Source: Verrucomicrobiota bacterium (GTDB lineage: Bacteria > Verrucomicrobiota > Verrucomicrobiia > Limisphaerales > J093). Taken from it: a stretch of 48,339 bases of DNA. Made by a program: the position numbers and the translations under genes. The notes beneath the pieces were generated by a model. That model did no database searches. It saw only the letters and a program-made list of their open reading frames with translations, and had not been told where the DNA came from. Where the stretch lies: contig JAAYVR010000210.1 in assembly GCA_012517065.1 (NCBI GenBank), forward strand, positions 1-48,339. The letters are read 5' to 3'. This document shows, one piece after another, positions 18,610-29,752 of this stretch; within the stretch, counting starts at the first letter, position 1; the number at the start of each line of letters is the position of its first letter.

Positions 18610-19032
18610 CTAGGCGGCAGGCGCCGCCGGCGCCGCCGCAGGAGCTGCACCCGGTTTCCCGGATTTCGGACGCTTCACACCGTATTTCGACCTGCTCACA
18701 CGGCGCTTCTCAACACCAGCCGCATCCAAAACCCCACGCACAATGTGATAACGAACCCCCGGCAGGTCCTTCACACGACCGCCCCGCACCAGCACAATCG
18801 AGTGCTCCTGCAAATTGTGCCCCTCGTCGGGGATGTAAGCTATCACTTCTGCACCGTTCGTCAGCCGCACCTTCGCCACTTTCCGCATCGCGGAATTCGG
18901 CTTCTTCGGTGTTCGCGTCATCACCTGCAAACACACGCCACGCCGAAACGGCGACCCGCGCAAGGCCGGTGCCTTGCTCTTGTGGCGCTGTTTCCTGCGC
19001 CCATAACGCAACAGTTGATTGATCGTTGGCAT
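18610..19032 (-). CDS. rpsL: 30S ribosomal protein S12
   Basis: S12 monitors decoding in the A site. The ATG at 19032 ([15 protein letters not shown]) gives 140 residues. The streptomycin loops [11 protein letters not shown] and [13 protein letters not shown] have the common wild-type lysines, so no resistance mutation is visible. A poly-Ala/Pro tail ([13 protein letters not shown]) extends the C-terminus beyond the usual 124 residues. A promoter-like element lies about 75-100 bp upstream in the gap after rpoC. Confidence 0.97.
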   Translation of the reverse strand: MPTINQLLRYGRRKQRHKSKAPALRGSPFRRGVCLQVMTRTPKKPNSAMRKVAKVRLTNGAEVIAYIPDEGHNLQEHSIVLVRGGRVKDLPGVRYHIVRGVLDAAGVEKRRVSRSKYGVKRPKSGKPGAAPAAAPAAPAA

Positions 19033-19103
19033 TGCCAAATAGCCCAAATCTTTCCAATCAGTTTCACCGCTCGCCCTGTCTCCGGCGCGAAAGCGGAGCG
19101 AAG

Positions 19104-19131
19104 ATCATAGCAACAAAATCCACTCTGGCAA
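19104..19131 (-). promoter_or_regulatory. sigma70-like promoter upstream of rpsL
   Basis: Read on the minus strand, TTGCCA (19126-19131), a 16-bp spacer and TATGAT (19104-19109) lie in the 121-bp gap between rpoC and rpsL. They would allow separate transcription of the rpsL-to-rplQ part of the block. Confidence 0.55.
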
Positions 19132-19153
19132 CAAGTAATTTGAAAAAAATCTT

Positions 19154-22100
19154 CTACACGTTCCCGCTGCCAGCAGCGGCGGTCTGACCCTCGCCGCGTT
19201 CGCCAAGCGCCACATGCTCGCCCTCGGCAACCGACGGCTCAACCAAAGGTTTCACCGCCAGCTTGCGATGCTTGGGGAAACCTGTCCCAGCAGGTATGAT
19301 GTGCCCCATGATCACGTTCTCTTTGAAGCCACGCAAATGGTCCACTTTGGCCATCGTCGCTGCCTCTGTCAAGACCCGTGTCGTGTCCTGGAACGAAGCC
19401 GCACTCAAGAAACTCTCCGTTTCAAGCGACGCCTTCGTTATCCCAAGCAACACCGGCTGTCCTTCCGCCGGTTTGCCGCCCATCTTCTCAACACGCTGGT
19501 TCTCTTCCTCGAACAACACCTTGTCCACCTGTTCGCCCCACAGGAAACTGGTGTCTCCCGGATCGGTCACTCGCACCTTCCGAAGCATCTGGCGAATTAT
19601 GATCTCGATGTGCTTGTCATTGATTGTCACACCTTGGAGGCGGTAAACCTCCTGTATCTCATTCACTAGATACTCCTGCAGCTCCTGCTGGCCGCACACG
19701 TCCAGAATCTCATGCGGCACCGTCGGCCCCTCGGTCAATTGCTGACCCTTCTTCACAAAGTCACCCTTGAACACTATCACGTGCCGACCAATCGGTATCA
19801 TGTGCTCTTCCTTCACCCCGGTTTGAGGATCCGTCACAATCACCACACGCTTGCCCCGCACCGTCGGCCCAAAATCAACCACGCCGTCAATCTTCGATAT
19901 CTCCGCGGCATCTTTGGGACGCCGCGCCTCGAAAAGTTCCGCCACCCGCGGCAGACCACCCGTAATGTCTTTCGTCTTGGTGGTCCTGCGCGGCGTCTTG
20001 GCCAAAAGCCCACCAGCCGGAATCTCACTCCCATTTTCAACAACTATGTGAGCCCCCGACGGAATTCCATAGCTCGCCACAACCTCGCCCGCATCGTTCT
20101 GAATGAGAATCTGCGGGTGCAAATCCTCTTTGTGTTCAATAACCACCATCGCCTCACGGCCGGTCGTCGGGTCGGTCTCCTGCTTCATCGTCAAACCCTC
20201 TATGATGTCCTGAAACACCACACGCCCCGCTTTCTCCGACAGAATCGGCGAATGGTACGGATCCCATTCAACGAACGTCTCACCCTTCTTCACCTTGCCG
20301 CCATCTTTCACCTTGATCACGGCGCCTATCACCAGCGGGTGATTCTCAAGCTCACGGCCGTCTTCGCCCAACACGGAAATCGATCCCGTCTTGTTCAACA
20401 CAATGTTGTTCCCGTCGGCGAGCGTCACCAAACGCAATTCGTTGTACCGCACCACACCGTCGTGCTTGGCCTTGATCTGCGGCACCTTGAACACCTGCGA
20501 TGCCGTCCCGCCAATGTGGAACGTTCGCATCGTCAATTGCGTGCCGGGCTCACCGATCGATTGCGCCGCTATGATCCCAACGGCCTCGCCCATCTTCACC
20601 GTCGCCCCGGTCGCAAGATTCCTCCCGTAACAGGCAACACATACTCCCTGCTTGCTCTCGCACGTCAGCACCGAGCGTATCCGAACACGCTCCACACCCG
20701 CGTCCTCAATCAGACGGGCCGTCGCCTCATCAATCTCCTGGTTCGCCTGCACAAGTTTCTTCTTTCGATCGTGCGGATCGTAAACATCATCCGCAGCACA
20801 CCTGCCCACAATCCGCTCCGACAAACGAACCACCACGTCCTCGCCTTCTTTGATCTCGGACACCCATATGCCGTTGGTCGTCCCGCAGTCCATCTCGCGC
20901 ACTATCACATCCTGCGCCACATCCACCAGCTTCCGCGTCATGTAACCGGAGTCCGCAGTCTTCAATGCAGTGTCCGCCAACCCCTTCCTGGCGCCATGCG
21001 TCGAAATAAAGTACTCCAGCACCGAAAGCCCCTCTCGGAAGTTCGACAGAATCGGACGTTCGATAATCGAGCCGTCCGGCTTCGCCATCAAACCACGGAC
21101 ACCCGCAAGCTGGCGCACCTGATTCCTGTTGCCTCGCGCACCAGAATCCACCATCAGCCAAACAGGATTGTATTCGCTCTTCCCCTGATTCTGCTTCAGG
21201 GTCTCGATCATCACCTTCATTATGTTGTCAGTGCAATGCGTCCAGATGTCGATAATCTTGTTGTACCTCTCCAGCGGCGTGATGATGCCGCGTCTGTACT
21301 GCTTCTCAACTTCAAGCACCTGGCGCTGCGCCGCCTCAATCTCGTGCTTTTTCTCCTTCGGGATGATCATGTCATCAATCCCTATCGACACCCCAGATCG
21401 CGTCGCTTCCCTGAATCCCAGCTCCTTCAGCTTGTCCAACGCTGCTATGGTCTGCTCGTGTCCGCACTTCTTGTAGCAGTTCCATATTATGTCCCCTAAC
21501 TGGGTCTTTCCCACTTCCCTGTTTATGAACCCCAACTGCGGCGGCCAAACTTCGCTGAATATAACACGCCCAACGGTCGTCTCGATCACCTTGCTGCGAG
21601 AATCACCGTACACTGTCTCTCTGCCACGATCCGGATTCGCCAACAGTATTCTGTCATGCGTCCGCAACACGCCGTCCATGTGCGCGGTGATTACCTCGTC
21701 CTTTGACCCAAACAGCATCAAACGCTGGCCATCCTTCTTCGGAGTCCGAGGCTCGGCAGTAATGTAATAACACCCCAACGTAATGTCCTGCGTCGGAGTC
21801 ATGATCGGCTTGCCGCTCGACGGACTGAATATGTTCAAAGGCGCCATCATCAACAGCCGCGCTTCAAGTTGCGCCTCAACAGACAACGGCACATGCACCG
21901 CCATCTGATCACCGTCAAAGTCCGCATTGTACGCCGTGCACACCAGCGGATGAATCCGTATCGCCTCCCCCTCAATAAGTATCGGCTCAAACGCCTGAAT
22001 CGAAAGCCGGTGCAACGTAGGCGCCCGATTCAACAGCACAGGATGCCCCTTCGTCACCTCTTCCAATATGTCCCATACCTCCGGCGATTGCCGCTCAATC

Positions 22101-23308
22101 ATCTTCTTGGCCGATCGCACTGTGTGAACATACCCGCGCTCCTTCAGCTTCCTTATGATGAACGGCTCAAACAACACCAGCGCCATCTTCTTCGGCAAAC
22201 CACACTGGTGAAGTTTCAACTCCGGCCCAATCACAATCACAGAACGCCCCGAGTAGTCCACCCTCTTCCCAAGCAGGTTCTGACGGAACCGGCCAGACTT
22301 GCCCTTCAGCATGTCAGACAATGACTTTAACGGCCGATTCCCCGCGCCCGTTACAGCCCGGCCATGCCGGCCATTGTCAAACAACGCATCAACCGCCTCC
22401 TGCAGCATCCGTTTCTCATTCCGTATGATCACTTCCGGCGTCTTCAACTGCAGCAGATTCTTCAACCGGTTGTTCCGGTTGATCACACGCCTGTACAGAT
22501 CGTTCAAATCCGACGTCGCAAACCGCCCGCCCTCGAGCGGTACCAACGGCCTCAAATCCGGCGGAATCACCGGCAGTACCGTCAGAATCATCCACTCCGG
22601 CCGCATCCTCCCATTCAAAAACCCTTGGAAAAGCTTGATCCGCTTCGCGAGTTTCTTCTTGTTCTGCTTGCTCTTGGTTTCACTCATCGCCACCTGAAGC
22701 TCGTCAATGCTCTTCTGCAAATCAATGTTCGCCAAAGCATCGCGCACAGCTTCAGCCCCCATCTTCGCAACAAACGCATCCGCGCCGTATGTTTCTCTCG
22801 CCTCCCTGAACTCCTGCTCGCTCAAGAGTTGATGCTTCTTAAGCGGCGTCTTTCCCGGGTCAATAACCATGTAATCTTCATAGTATATAACCCGCTCCAA
22901 ATCCCGCGCCGTCATGTCCAGCATCAGCCCAATCCGCGACGGCATGCACTTGAAAAACCAAATGTGCGACACCGGCACCGCAAGGTCTATGTGACCCATC
23001 CGCTCACGGCGCACCCGCGACAACGTCACTTCAACACCGCACCTGTCGCACACAACACCGCGATGCTTGATCCGCTTGTACTTCCCACACGAACATTCCC
23101 AGTCCTTCACCGGCCCGAAGATTCGTTCGCAAAACAAACCGCCCTTCTCAGGTTTGAATGTCCTGTAGTTGATGGTCTCAGGATTCTTTACTTCACCCTT
23201 CGACCACGACCGAATCGTCTCGGGCGATGCAACGCTGATCGATACATGATCAACCAGATTGACCTTCTCAAGCCCAAGCAACTCCCGCGCTGAATCTTTC
23301 GTCGTCAT
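19154..23308 (-). CDS. rpoC: RNA polymerase beta-prime subunit
   Basis: Beta-prime carries half of the polymerase active site. The catalytic NADFDGDQM is at residues 461-469 and the N-terminal zinc site uses Cys72, Cys74, Cys87 and Cys90 ([19 protein letters not shown]). The length of 1384 residues is ordinary. Start choice: two ATGs lie six bases apart. The GGAG motif is directly against the upstream one but six bases before the ATG at 23308, so translation likely begins at [12 protein letters not shown]. It lies 28 bp after rpoB. Confidence 0.97.
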   Translation of the reverse strand: MTTKDSARELLGLEKVNLVDHVSISVASPETIRSWSKGEVKNPETINYRTFKPEKGGLFCERIFGPVKDWECSCGKYKRIKHRGVVCDRCGVEVTLSRVRRERMGHIDLAVPVSHIWFFKCMPSRIGLMLDMTARDLERVIYYEDYMVIDPGKTPLKKHQLLSEQEFREARETYGADAFVAKMGAEAVRDALANIDLQKSIDELQVAMSETKSKQNKKKLAKRIKLFQGFLNGRMRPEWMILTVLPVIPPDLRPLVPLEGGRFATSDLNDLYRRVINRNNRLKNLLQLKTPEVIIRNEKRMLQEAVDALFDNGRHGRAVTGAGNRPLKSLSDMLKGKSGRFRQNLLGKRVDYSGRSVIVIGPELKLHQCGLPKKMALVLFEPFIIRKLKERGYVHTVRSAKKMIERQSPEVWDILEEVTKGHPVLLNRAPTLHRLSIQAFEPILIEGEAIRIHPLVCTAYNADFDGDQMAVHVPLSVEAQLEARLLMMAPLNIFSPSSGKPIMTPTQDITLGCYYITAEPRTPKKDGQRLMLFGSKDEVITAHMDGVLRTHDRILLANPDRGRETVYGDSRSKVIETTVGRVIFSEVWPPQLGFINREVGKTQLGDIIWNCYKKCGHEQTIAALDKLKELGFREATRSGVSIGIDDMIIPKEKKHEIEAAQRQVLEVEKQYRRGIITPLERYNKIIDIWTHCTDNIMKVMIETLKQNQGKSEYNPVWLMVDSGARGNRNQVRQLAGVRGLMAKPDGSIIERPILSNFREGLSVLEYFISTHGARKGLADTALKTADSGYMTRKLVDVAQDVIVREMDCGTTNGIWVSEIKEGEDVVVRLSERIVGRCAADDVYDPHDRKKKLVQANQEIDEATARLIEDAGVERVRIRSVLTCESKQGVCVACYGRNLATGATVKMGEAVGIIAAQSIGEPGTQLTMRTFHIGGTASQVFKVPQIKAKHDGVVRYNELRLVTLADGNNIVLNKTGSISVLGEDGRELENHPLVIGAVIKVKDGGKVKKGETFVEWDPYHSPILSEKAGRVVFQDIIEGLTMKQETDPTTGREAMVVIEHKEDLHPQILIQNDAGEVVASYGIPSGAHIVVENGSEIPAGGLLAKTPRRTTKTKDITGGLPRVAELFEARRPKDAAEISKIDGVVDFGPTVRGKRVVIVTDPQTGVKEEHMIPIGRHVIVFKGDFVKKGQQLTEGPTVPHEILDVCGQQELQEYLVNEIQEVYRLQGVTINDKHIEIIIRQMLRKVRVTDPGDTSFLWGEQVDKVLFEEENQRVEKMGGKPAEGQPVLLGITKASLETESFLSAASFQDTTRVLTEAATMAKVDHLRGFKENVIMGHIIPAGTGFPKHRKLAVKPLVEPSVAEGEHVALGERGEGQTAAAGSGNV

Positions 23309-23336
23309 ATGCATCTCCGTATCCAGCAAATCTCAC

Positions 23337-26300
23337 TCAACTCAACAGCCCCGCCGTCCCTTCATGCGCCGCCTGATCAATCGGACTCGCGTAGCCAACT
23401 CTCACATCCAACCCAAGTGATTGCATTTCCTTAACCAGCACGTTGAACGATTCCGGCACCCCGGCCTCAAGCGAATTGTCACCTTTCACAATGCTCTCGT
23501 ATATCCGGGTCCGGCCAGGCACGTCATCCGATTTCACAGTCAACAGCTCCTGCAACGCGTACGCCGCGCCGTAGGCTTCCATGGCCCAGACTTCCATCTC
23601 ACCAAACCGCTGCCCCCCATACTGAGCTTTGCCGCCAAGCGGCTGTTGCGTCACAAGCGAGTATGGCCCAACCGCACGTGCGTGTATCTTGTCAGCAACA
23701 AGATGCCCAAGTTTCATCATGTATATGTAACCAACAACAACCTCCTGATCGAACGGTTCACCCGTCCGCCCATCATACAAACGAGCCTTCCCGTTCGGAC
23801 CCACCAACGGCGTCTCGCCAGCCTTCTTCTGCGCCTCGGCCGCCTGCTTCAAATACTCCCGGATTTCTTCCTCTTTTATCCCGTCAAACACAGGCGTCAC
23901 AACCTGCAGCCCCAGCAGCTTCGCCGCCCACCCAAGATGAGTCTCCAATACCTGACCAACGTTCATGCGCGACGGAACCCCGAGCGGGTTCAGCACAAGG
24001 TCAACAGGCGTCCCATCCGCCAAAAACGGCATGTCTTCTTCCGGCACAATCCGCGCAACCACACCCTTGTTCCCATGCCGACCGGCCATCTTGTCCCCAA
24101 CCGACAGCTTCCGCTTCGACGCGACATATACCTTGACTGACTTGATAATGCCCGTCTCGGTCTCGTCGCCCGACTCGACCCGCTCCATTTCCTCGTCAAA
24201 TTGCATCTGCAGGTCGTCGAACTTCTTCTTGTACCCACCAATGATCTCGTTGATCTTGTTCCTGATCGGCGATGGATCAATCTCGATCCTGTCGTACACC
24301 TGCGCCAGCTTGCGCAACAGCGTCTTGGTGATCTTCCTGTTCGCCGGTATGATTATCTCGCCTGTCTCCGAATTCACCACCTCGAGAGGAATCTTCTCGC
24401 CAAGCAAAACGTTGCTCAATGCCTCGGTAAGTTGATCGCGCAGTTCTTCCCTCTTCTTCTTGTACTCCTCCTCGACCTGTTTCGCCTGCTTCCTCGAATC
24501 GACGTCGTCCTCTTTGGCCTGCTTCTCCTTGTCGGCCTCTTTCTTCGAAGAAACTTTCACGTCCATCACGATCCCGTATGTCCCGGACGGAACCTTCAGC
24601 GAAGTGTCCTTAACATCCGCCGCCTTCTCCCCGAAAATGGCGCGCAACAACCGTTCCTCAGGCGCCAGTTCGGTCTCGCTCTTCGGAGTAATCTTGCCAA
24701 CAAGTATGTCTCCCGGCTTCACTTCAGCACCAACCCTGATCACACCGTCAGGTCCAAGGTTCTTCAGCGCCTCTTCACCAACATTCGGAATGTCCCGTGT
24801 GATTTCCTCCGGACCAAGTTTCGTGTCCCGCGCTGACACCTCGAACTCCTCAATGTGAATCGAGGTAAATACGTCGTCCTTCACCATCCTCTCACTGACA
24901 AGAATGGCGTCCTCGAAATTGTAGCCGTTCCACGGCAAAAACGCGCAGAGTATGTTGCGGCCAAGGGCCAATTCCCCATCCCTCGTGCACGGCCCGTCCG
25001 CAATTATCTGCCCCTTCTTCACAGTCTCTCCCCGCGTCACTGCAGCTTTCTGGTTGATGCACGTGTTCGCGTTCGATTTCATGAACTTCCGGATCTGGTA
25101 CACATACGTCCCGGACGCAGGGTCGGTCTTGAGCTTCTTCTTCCCCTCCGGCATTTTGCCGTCGCGAGTCAATACCACGCGATTGGCTGTCACAGACGCA
25201 ACTTTTCCGCCTTCCTCAGCCACAACCACCGCATGCGAATCCCGCGCTACTTTTTCCTCAAGTCCGGTGCAAACCAACGGCCGCTCCGTCACCAGCAACG
25301 GTACCGCTTGCCGTTGCATGTTCGATCCCATCAAAGCCCGATTAGCATCATCATGCTCCAGAAACGGAATCAAACCCGCAGCAACCGATACCAACTGCTT
25401 CGGCGACACGTCCATGTACTGAATCTTGGACGGTTCAGCATCCAAAAACTCGCCCTTTTGCCGACACGGTACCCTGTCGCCCAAAAAACGCCCCTTCTCA
25501 TCCACAAGCGCATTGGCCTGTGCGATCATATACTGCTCCTCCCGGTCAGCAGTCAGATATTCAATCTGGTTCGTCACCCGGCCTTTCTCGACCTTCCGAT
25601 AAGGCGTCTCGATAAACCCAAAATCGTTCACGCGCGCAAAAGTCGCCAGCGACGCTATCAAGCCAATGTTCGGCCCCTCAGGTGTCTCAATCGGGCATAT
25701 CCGACCATAATGCGAAGGATGCACGTCCCGCACCTCGAAACCAGCCCGCTCCCGAGACAAACCACCCGGCCCCAACGCCGAAAGCCGCCTCTTGTGAGTC
25801 AGCTCAGCCAACGGGTTTATCTGATCCATGAACTGACTCAACTGGCTCCTGCCAAAGAAATCACGCACCACCGCCGAAAGCGCCTTCGGATTGATCAACT
25901 TCTGCGGCGTCATCGCGTCAGACCCCTGGTCAAACAATGTCATGCGTTCCTTGACAAGCCGCTCTGTCCGCGCCAAACCAACTCGGCACTGGTTCGCCAG
26001 CAGCTCGCCCACCGTCCGCACACGCCTGCTCCCCAGGTGGTCAATGTCGTCAACCGTTCCCTCGTTCTTCTTCAGCCTCAGCAGATACTTCGTCGCAGCC
26101 ACAAGGTCCTGCCCAAGCAGTATCCGCGAGTCCACCTTGTCATCGAAGCCCAGTTTCTGATTGATCTTGTACCGCCCCACCCGCCCAAGATCGTACCGCT
26201 TCGCATCGAAAAACAGCCTCTTCACCAGCGCCCGCGCGTTTGCCGTCGTTGGCGGATCACCCGGACGCAATCTCTTGTATATGTCCTTCAGTGCATCATC

Positions 26301-27245
26301 GGCGTTCTTGGTCTGATCCTTCTTCAAACACTTTATGATGATCCCGTCATCCACTGAAGTATCAACGACCTTGATCTTGCTGTGTCCAAGTTCAGCCAGT
26401 TGCCTTATCACCGCCTTTGACAAAGGCTCAAAAGCGCGCGCCGCGTAAAGCCCCGTGTCCTTGTCGATTATGTCCTCAACCAACACCAAATCCGCAAGAT
26501 CACCCCGTTTCTCCGCCTCCTTCAGCGTGATCTCCTTCACATCATAGAAAAGCTGGATCAATTGGCTGTCCGTCCCAACCTCTTTCGGATCCACTTTCGC
26601 ATCCTTGCAAAGCTTCGACTCCGGTATCGTAAACAACGCCCTGAACAGCGTGGTCGTCAAAAACTTCCGCCGCCGCTTCTTCCGATCAAGGTACACATAA
26701 AGCAGATCACTCGTGTCAAATTGCGCCTCATACCATGAACCCCGGTCAGGTATGATCCGGAATGAATGCAGTATCTTCCCATTCGCATGTGGCGTCGCCT
26801 CAAAAGCAATGCCAGGAGACCTGTGCAGTTGGCTCACTATGACCCGCTCCGCCCCGTTGATCACAAATGTCCCCTGCGGTGTCATCAACGGCAGCTCGCC
26901 CATAAAAACGTCTTCTTCTTTGCTCCCGGTGTCGTCGGTGAGTCTGAACTTCACATGCAACGGCGCCCCGTACGTCAAACCCTCCTGCAAACATTCGAGC
27001 CACCCCACCTTCGGCTCTCCTATGTCATAACTCACAAACTCCAGGACAGTCTTCCCGTCGTAGCTTTCGATCGGAAACACCTCGAGGAAAACCGCCTGCA
27101 ATCCCATGTTCTTCCGCTTGGCAGGCGGCACGTCCGCTTGAAGGAATTCCTTGTACGAGTTCACCTGAACCTCAATGAGATTCGGTGGCGCCGCAACCTC
27201 GTTCATCCTTCCGAACTTGACCCGTTGTAACGTTTCCTTTGGCAT
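23337..27245 (-). CDS. rpoB: RNA polymerase beta subunit
   Basis: The ATG at 27245 ([14 protein letters not shown]) has a GGAG six bases upstream and gives 1302 residues; the 22 upstream codons of the open frame cross the leader hairpin and are rejected. The rifampicin pocket reads [17 protein letters not shown] and [20 protein letters not shown], with the commonly mutated Asp, His and Ser positions wild type. The C-terminus is [20 protein letters not shown]-like. It follows rplL after a 223-bp structured gap. Confidence 0.97.
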   Translation of the reverse strand: MPKETLQRVKFGRMNEVAAPPNLIEVQVNSYKEFLQADVPPAKRKNMGLQAVFLEVFPIESYDGKTVLEFVSYDIGEPKVGWLECLQEGLTYGAPLHVKFRLTDDTGSKEEDVFMGELPLMTPQGTFVINGAERVIVSQLHRSPGIAFEATPHANGKILHSFRIIPDRGSWYEAQFDTSDLLYVYLDRKKRRRKFLTTTLFRALFTIPESKLCKDAKVDPKEVGTDSQLIQLFYDVKEITLKEAEKRGDLADLVLVEDIIDKDTGLYAARAFEPLSKAVIRQLAELGHSKIKVVDTSVDDGIIIKCLKKDQTKNADDALKDIYKRLRPGDPPTTANARALVKRLFFDAKRYDLGRVGRYKINQKLGFDDKVDSRILLGQDLVAATKYLLRLKKNEGTVDDIDHLGSRRVRTVGELLANQCRVGLARTERLVKERMTLFDQGSDAMTPQKLINPKALSAVVRDFFGRSQLSQFMDQINPLAELTHKRRLSALGPGGLSRERAGFEVRDVHPSHYGRICPIETPEGPNIGLIASLATFARVNDFGFIETPYRKVEKGRVTNQIEYLTADREEQYMIAQANALVDEKGRFLGDRVPCRQKGEFLDAEPSKIQYMDVSPKQLVSVAAGLIPFLEHDDANRALMGSNMQRQAVPLLVTERPLVCTGLEEKVARDSHAVVVAEEGGKVASVTANRVVLTRDGKMPEGKKKLKTDPASGTYVYQIRKFMKSNANTCINQKAAVTRGETVKKGQIIADGPCTRDGELALGRNILCAFLPWNGYNFEDAILVSERMVKDDVFTSIHIEEFEVSARDTKLGPEEITRDIPNVGEEALKNLGPDGVIRVGAEVKPGDILVGKITPKSETELAPEERLLRAIFGEKAADVKDTSLKVPSGTYGIVMDVKVSSKKEADKEKQAKEDDVDSRKQAKQVEEEYKKKREELRDQLTEALSNVLLGEKIPLEVVNSETGEIIIPANRKITKTLLRKLAQVYDRIEIDPSPIRNKINEIIGGYKKKFDDLQMQFDEEMERVESGDETETGIIKSVKVYVASKRKLSVGDKMAGRHGNKGVVARIVPEEDMPFLADGTPVDLVLNPLGVPSRMNVGQVLETHLGWAAKLLGLQVVTPVFDGIKEEEIREYLKQAAEAQKKAGETPLVGPNGKARLYDGRTGEPFDQEVVVGYIYMMKLGHLVADKIHARAVGPYSLVTQQPLGGKAQYGGQRFGEMEVWAMEAYGAAYALQELLTVKSDDVPGRTRIYESIVKGDNSLEAGVPESFNVLVKEMQSLGLDVRVGYASPIDQAAHEGTAGLLS

Positions 27246-27262
27246 CTTTCGCTCCACTATTC

Positions 27263-27283
27263 TGTCCGACACCGTGCCGGACA
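27263..27283 (-). promoter_or_regulatory. stem-loop just upstream of the rpoB ribosome binding site
   Basis: TGTCCGGC, loop ACGGT, GTCGGACA forms an 8-bp stem with one G-U pair, ending 18 nt before the rpoB ATG. A further stem of GACACC with GGTGTC lies at 27307-27338. Both are in the rplL-rpoB leader and could affect beta-subunit synthesis. Confidence 0.5.
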
Positions 27284-27399
27284 CTTTCTCAAAAACAATA
27301 CAGAGCGACACCGCCCCCTTTCCCTCTCCAGGGGTGTCACTCCCAGTTCAAAATTGTGTTCTCAGAGTTCTCTATCTGGCCCCGTTAATCGCTGACGAA

Positions 27400-27428
27400 C
27401 CGGGCGGCCATGTCTCTACGCCGCCCGG
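27400..27428 (-). promoter_or_regulatory. 9-bp perfect hairpin between rplL and rpoB
   Basis: CCGGGCGGC and GCCGCCCGG flank an 11-nt loop, starting about 40 nt after the rplL stop. There is no U-run after it, so a processing site or attenuator is more likely than a full terminator. E. coli has an attenuator and an RNase III site at the same place. Confidence 0.6.
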
Positions 27429-27468
27429 AAATCAAACGCGGCAGTAACTGCACCCACATCTGCAATCG

Positions 27469-27864
27469 TTACTTCAGTTCCACCTTGCCGCCAGCTTCTT
27501 CCAGTTTCTTCTTTGCTGTCTCGGCGTCGGCCTTGTTTGCGCCTTCCAAAATTGTCTTGGGCGCTTCCTCCACCAGCTTCTTCGCTTCAACCAAACCAAG
27601 GCCCGCCTTGATCTCACGCACCGCCTTGATCACAGCTATCTTCTTGTCCGCCGGCGCAGAAACCAACACCACATCAAATGTGGTCTTCGCTTCCTCCGCT
27701 GGCGCAGCCGCAGCCGCACCACCGGCAGCAGGCACAGCCGCCACCGCCACCGGTGCCGCTGCGCTCACACCCCACTTCTCCTCCAGTTCCTTCACCAGCT
27801 CTGCAATCTCGATAACAGTCGCGTTGCTGAGTTCTTCTATGATTCTTGCTTTGTCCAGTGCCAT
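27469..27864 (-). CDS. rplL: 50S ribosomal protein L7/L12
   Basis: L12 dimers form the ribosomal stalk that recruits elongation factors. The N-terminal dimerisation domain (about 1-33) is followed by an Ala-rich hinge ([21 protein letters not shown]) and the compact C-domain ([37 protein letters not shown]). It has 131 residues. Large intergenic gaps flank it on both sides (162 and 223 bp), each with strong stem-loops, unlike the tight spacing elsewhere in the block. Confidence 0.98.
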   Translation of the reverse strand: MALDKARIIEELSNATVIEIAELVKELEEKWGVSAAAPVAVAAVPAAGGAAAAAPAEEAKTTFDVVLVSAPADKKIAVIKAVREIKAGLGLVEAKKLVEEAPKTILEGANKADAETAKKKLEEAGGKVELK

Positions 27865-27900
27865 GTTTGTCGTCCTTTTCTTCCTGTTTCAGTCTCGTCG

Positions 27901-27920
27901 TCATTCGCGGCCGCGAATGA
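27901..27920. promoter_or_regulatory. perfect 20-bp palindrome upstream of rplL
   Basis: TCATTCGCGGCCGCGAATGA is fully self-complementary and lies 37 bp before the rplL start. It could be a DNA-binding site or an RNA hairpin in the rplJ-rplL spacer. Confidence 0.55.
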
Positions 27921-27993
27921 TTTCAGCCCGCTGCCCGCAGGCCGACGATTTACTATTCTGACTGATGTTTATCGTTCGATCTCGTTCGTCTCC

Positions 27994-28020
27994 GCGTCCC
28001 TGTCACCACAACAGAGACGC
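27994..28020 (-). promoter_or_regulatory. 10-bp stem-loop directly after rplJ
   Basis: On the minus strand GCGTCTCTGT pairs with ACAGGGACGC around a 7-nt loop (one G-U pair), starting six bases after the rplJ stop. No U-tract follows. It may protect or process the message so that rplL is expressed above rplJ, as its higher copy number in the stalk demands. Confidence 0.6.
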
Positions 28021-28026
28021 AAATCA

Positions 28027-28551
28027 TCAAGCCGGTTTCTCTTCGGTCTTTTCCGACCGCGCCTTCAATACGCGCGCAAGTTGTTCTCCGGGCGCCTTGA
28101 GCACCCGTACCAATCGCCCCTGCCATGCCTGCAGCAACCCCAACAGTTGACCACGCAACGCCTCCAACGGCGGCAAATCCGCCAACGCCAAAACCGTTGC
28201 CCTGTCCAACTGCTGATTCCCAAGATACCCAAACAGCACCTTCGGACGTTCAAATTCAGCTTGGAACGTCTTCAACACCTTCGCAGTGGCAGAAATGTCC
28301 TTTTGCCCCATCACAACGGCAACCTGGCCTGCCAATAATCCGGCAAGGTCAGGAAGACCGCTCTCCAACACCGCAACCCGAAATACGGAGTTTTTCACCA
28401 CGTGCATTTCGGCGCCCGCCTTCGCCAACCGCGCACGCAGCTCGTTAAAGTGCCCCACCTTCATCCCGGTGTATTCAACCAGTATGAAGAAAGGTGAGGC
28501 GTTCAGCCACCGCGCATATTCCTGTGCAAGAGATTTCTTCTCAGGTCGCAT
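28027..28551 (-). CDS. rplJ: 50S ribosomal protein L10
   Basis: L10 anchors the L12 dimers to the 23S rRNA stalk base. The 174-residue protein starts MRPEKKSLAQEYARWLNAS and has FFILVEYTGMKVGHFNELRARL and MHVVKNSVFRVAV of the RNA-binding domain. The C-terminal helix that binds L12 dimers is present as far as can be judged (ALRGQLLGLLQAWQGRLVRVL). The gap to rplA is only 14 bp, so the long L10-L12 repressor leader known from E. coli is absent. Confidence 0.97.
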   Translation of the reverse strand: MRPEKKSLAQEYARWLNASPFFILVEYTGMKVGHFNELRARLAKAGAEMHVVKNSVFRVAVLESGLPDLAGLLAGQVAVVMGQKDISATAKVLKTFQAEFERPKVLFGYLGNQQLDRATVLALADLPPLEALRGQLLGLLQAWQGRLVRVLKAPGEQLARVLKARSEKTEEKPA

Positions 28552-28565
28552 TTTTCAAATCCGGT

Positions 28566-29270
28566 TCAGTTCTTTTGGAATTCTTTCAGGTCCAGCCGTA
28601 TCGGCGGACTCATCGTGCTGCTCATCGTCCCACTCAACAGATATGCACCCCTCAGACTGGTGGGCCTCGCCTTCGCCACCGCTTCAATCACCACACGCGC
28701 GTTGTCCACTATCTGCTCCACAGAAAACCCCACCTTGCCCACGGCAACATGGACGTTCCCGCTCTTGTCTGTCTTGAACTCGACACGACCCGCCTTGACT
28801 TCACGAACAGCTTTGGCCGTGTCGTCAGTAACAGTGCCAGTCTTTGGATTCGGCATCAAACCCCGCGGCCCAAGCACCTTGCCCAGTTTGCGCACTTCCG
28901 CCATCGCTTCCGGCGTCGCTATCGCCACATCAAAATCCGCCCAGCCTTCCTGGCACTTCTTTATTAAATCCTCAAATCCAACATACTCTGCACCAGCCGA
29001 CCTTGCCGCGTCCGCCGCTGCCCCGGGCTTGGCAAAAACCAATACCCGCACGGTCTTCCCCGTCCCATGCGGCAACGGAACCGTTCCGCGAACCATCTGG
29101 TCCGATTGCTTCGGGTCAACCCCGAGCCGAAATGCCAGTTCCACCGTCTCGTTAAACCGCGCATGAGGGAACCGCTTCAGCAACTCCGTGGCTTCACGCA
29201 AAGAGTACGCCTTCGCCTGGTTAACCATCTCAAGCGCTTTCCTGTACCTTTTACTACCTTTCTTCGCCAT
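28566..29270 (-). CDS. rplA: 50S ribosomal protein L1
   Basis: L1 forms the mobile stalk that helps eject E-site tRNA, and in E. coli it represses rplK-rplA. The ATG at 29270 (MAKKGSKRYRKALEMV) gives 234 residues with GTVPLPHGTGKTVRVLVFA and the signature LGKVLGPRGLMPNPKTGTV. The open frame's 14 extra codons are in the rplK-rplA spacer and are rejected. Confidence 0.98.
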   Translation of the reverse strand: MAKKGSKRYRKALEMVNQAKAYSLREATELLKRFPHARFNETVELAFRLGVDPKQSDQMVRGTVPLPHGTGKTVRVLVFAKPGAAADAARSAGAEYVGFEDLIKKCQEGWADFDVAIATPEAMAEVRKLGKVLGPRGLMPNPKTGTVTDDTAKAVREVKAGRVEFKTDKSGNVHVAVGKVGFSVEQIVDNARVVIEAVAKARPTSLRGAYLLSGTMSSTMSPPIRLDLKEFQKN

Positions 29271-29323
29271 GTGCTTGGATGCGGTGCTTGCGAGCTGATC
29301 GCTCTCCCGCAATTAAGTGTTTT

Positions 29324-29749
29324 TCAGTCTGTTATCTCGATACCCATGCTCCGGGCCGTCCCAGCAATAACCCGAAAAGCCGCCTCATCACTGTTGGCGT
29401 TCAGGTCCTTCTTCTTTATTTTCACTATCTCCATGACCTGCTGCCGGGTCACTTTCCCAACCTTTTCCTTGTTCGGCGTCTTCGAGCCGGAAGCTATCCC
29501 CGCAGCACGCTTCAACAAAACCGCCGCAGGCGGCGATTTCGTCACAAACGTGAACGACTTGTCCTGATACACCTTGATGATCACCGGAATGATCATCCCG
29601 GGCTGGTCTTTGGTCGCAGCATTGAACTCCTTGCAAAACGCCATGATGTTCACACCATGCTGCCCCAATGCCGGACCAACTGGCGGCGCCGGATTCGCCT
29701 GCCCCGCCGGTATCTGTAATTTGATCTGTGCCGTTACCTTCTTCGCCAT
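29324..29749 (-). CDS. rplK: 50S ribosomal protein L11
   Basis: L11 with 23S rRNA forms the GTPase-associated centre. The 141-residue sequence has the proline-containing linker [21 protein letters not shown] near residues 14-34, the thiostrepton-binding region, and the C-terminal [26 protein letters not shown]. It starts 3 bp after nusG. Confidence 0.98.
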   Translation of the reverse strand: MAKKVTAQIKLQIPAGQANPAPPVGPALGQHGVNIMAFCKEFNAATKDQPGMIIPVIIKVYQDKSFTFVTKSPPAAVLLKRAAGIASGSKTPNKEKVGKVTRQQVMEIVKIKKKDLNANSDEAAFRVIAGTARSMGIEITD

Positions 29750-29752
29750 ACC

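Noticed and set aside
19144-19179. Terminator at the end of rpoC
   Set aside because: A short CCGCTGC/GCAGCGG stem lies in the coding end, but the T-run (19143-19149) is about 14-16 bases away, so the two do not form a standard terminator.
19712-21499. 595-residue plus-strand open frame opposite rpoC
   Set aside because: It lies wholly within rpoC on the opposite strand, is Arg/His/Leu-rich with no family motifs, and arises from codon bias of the real gene. The same holds for the 500-residue frame opposite rpoB at 24855-26357 and others opposite fusA, rplB and SecY.
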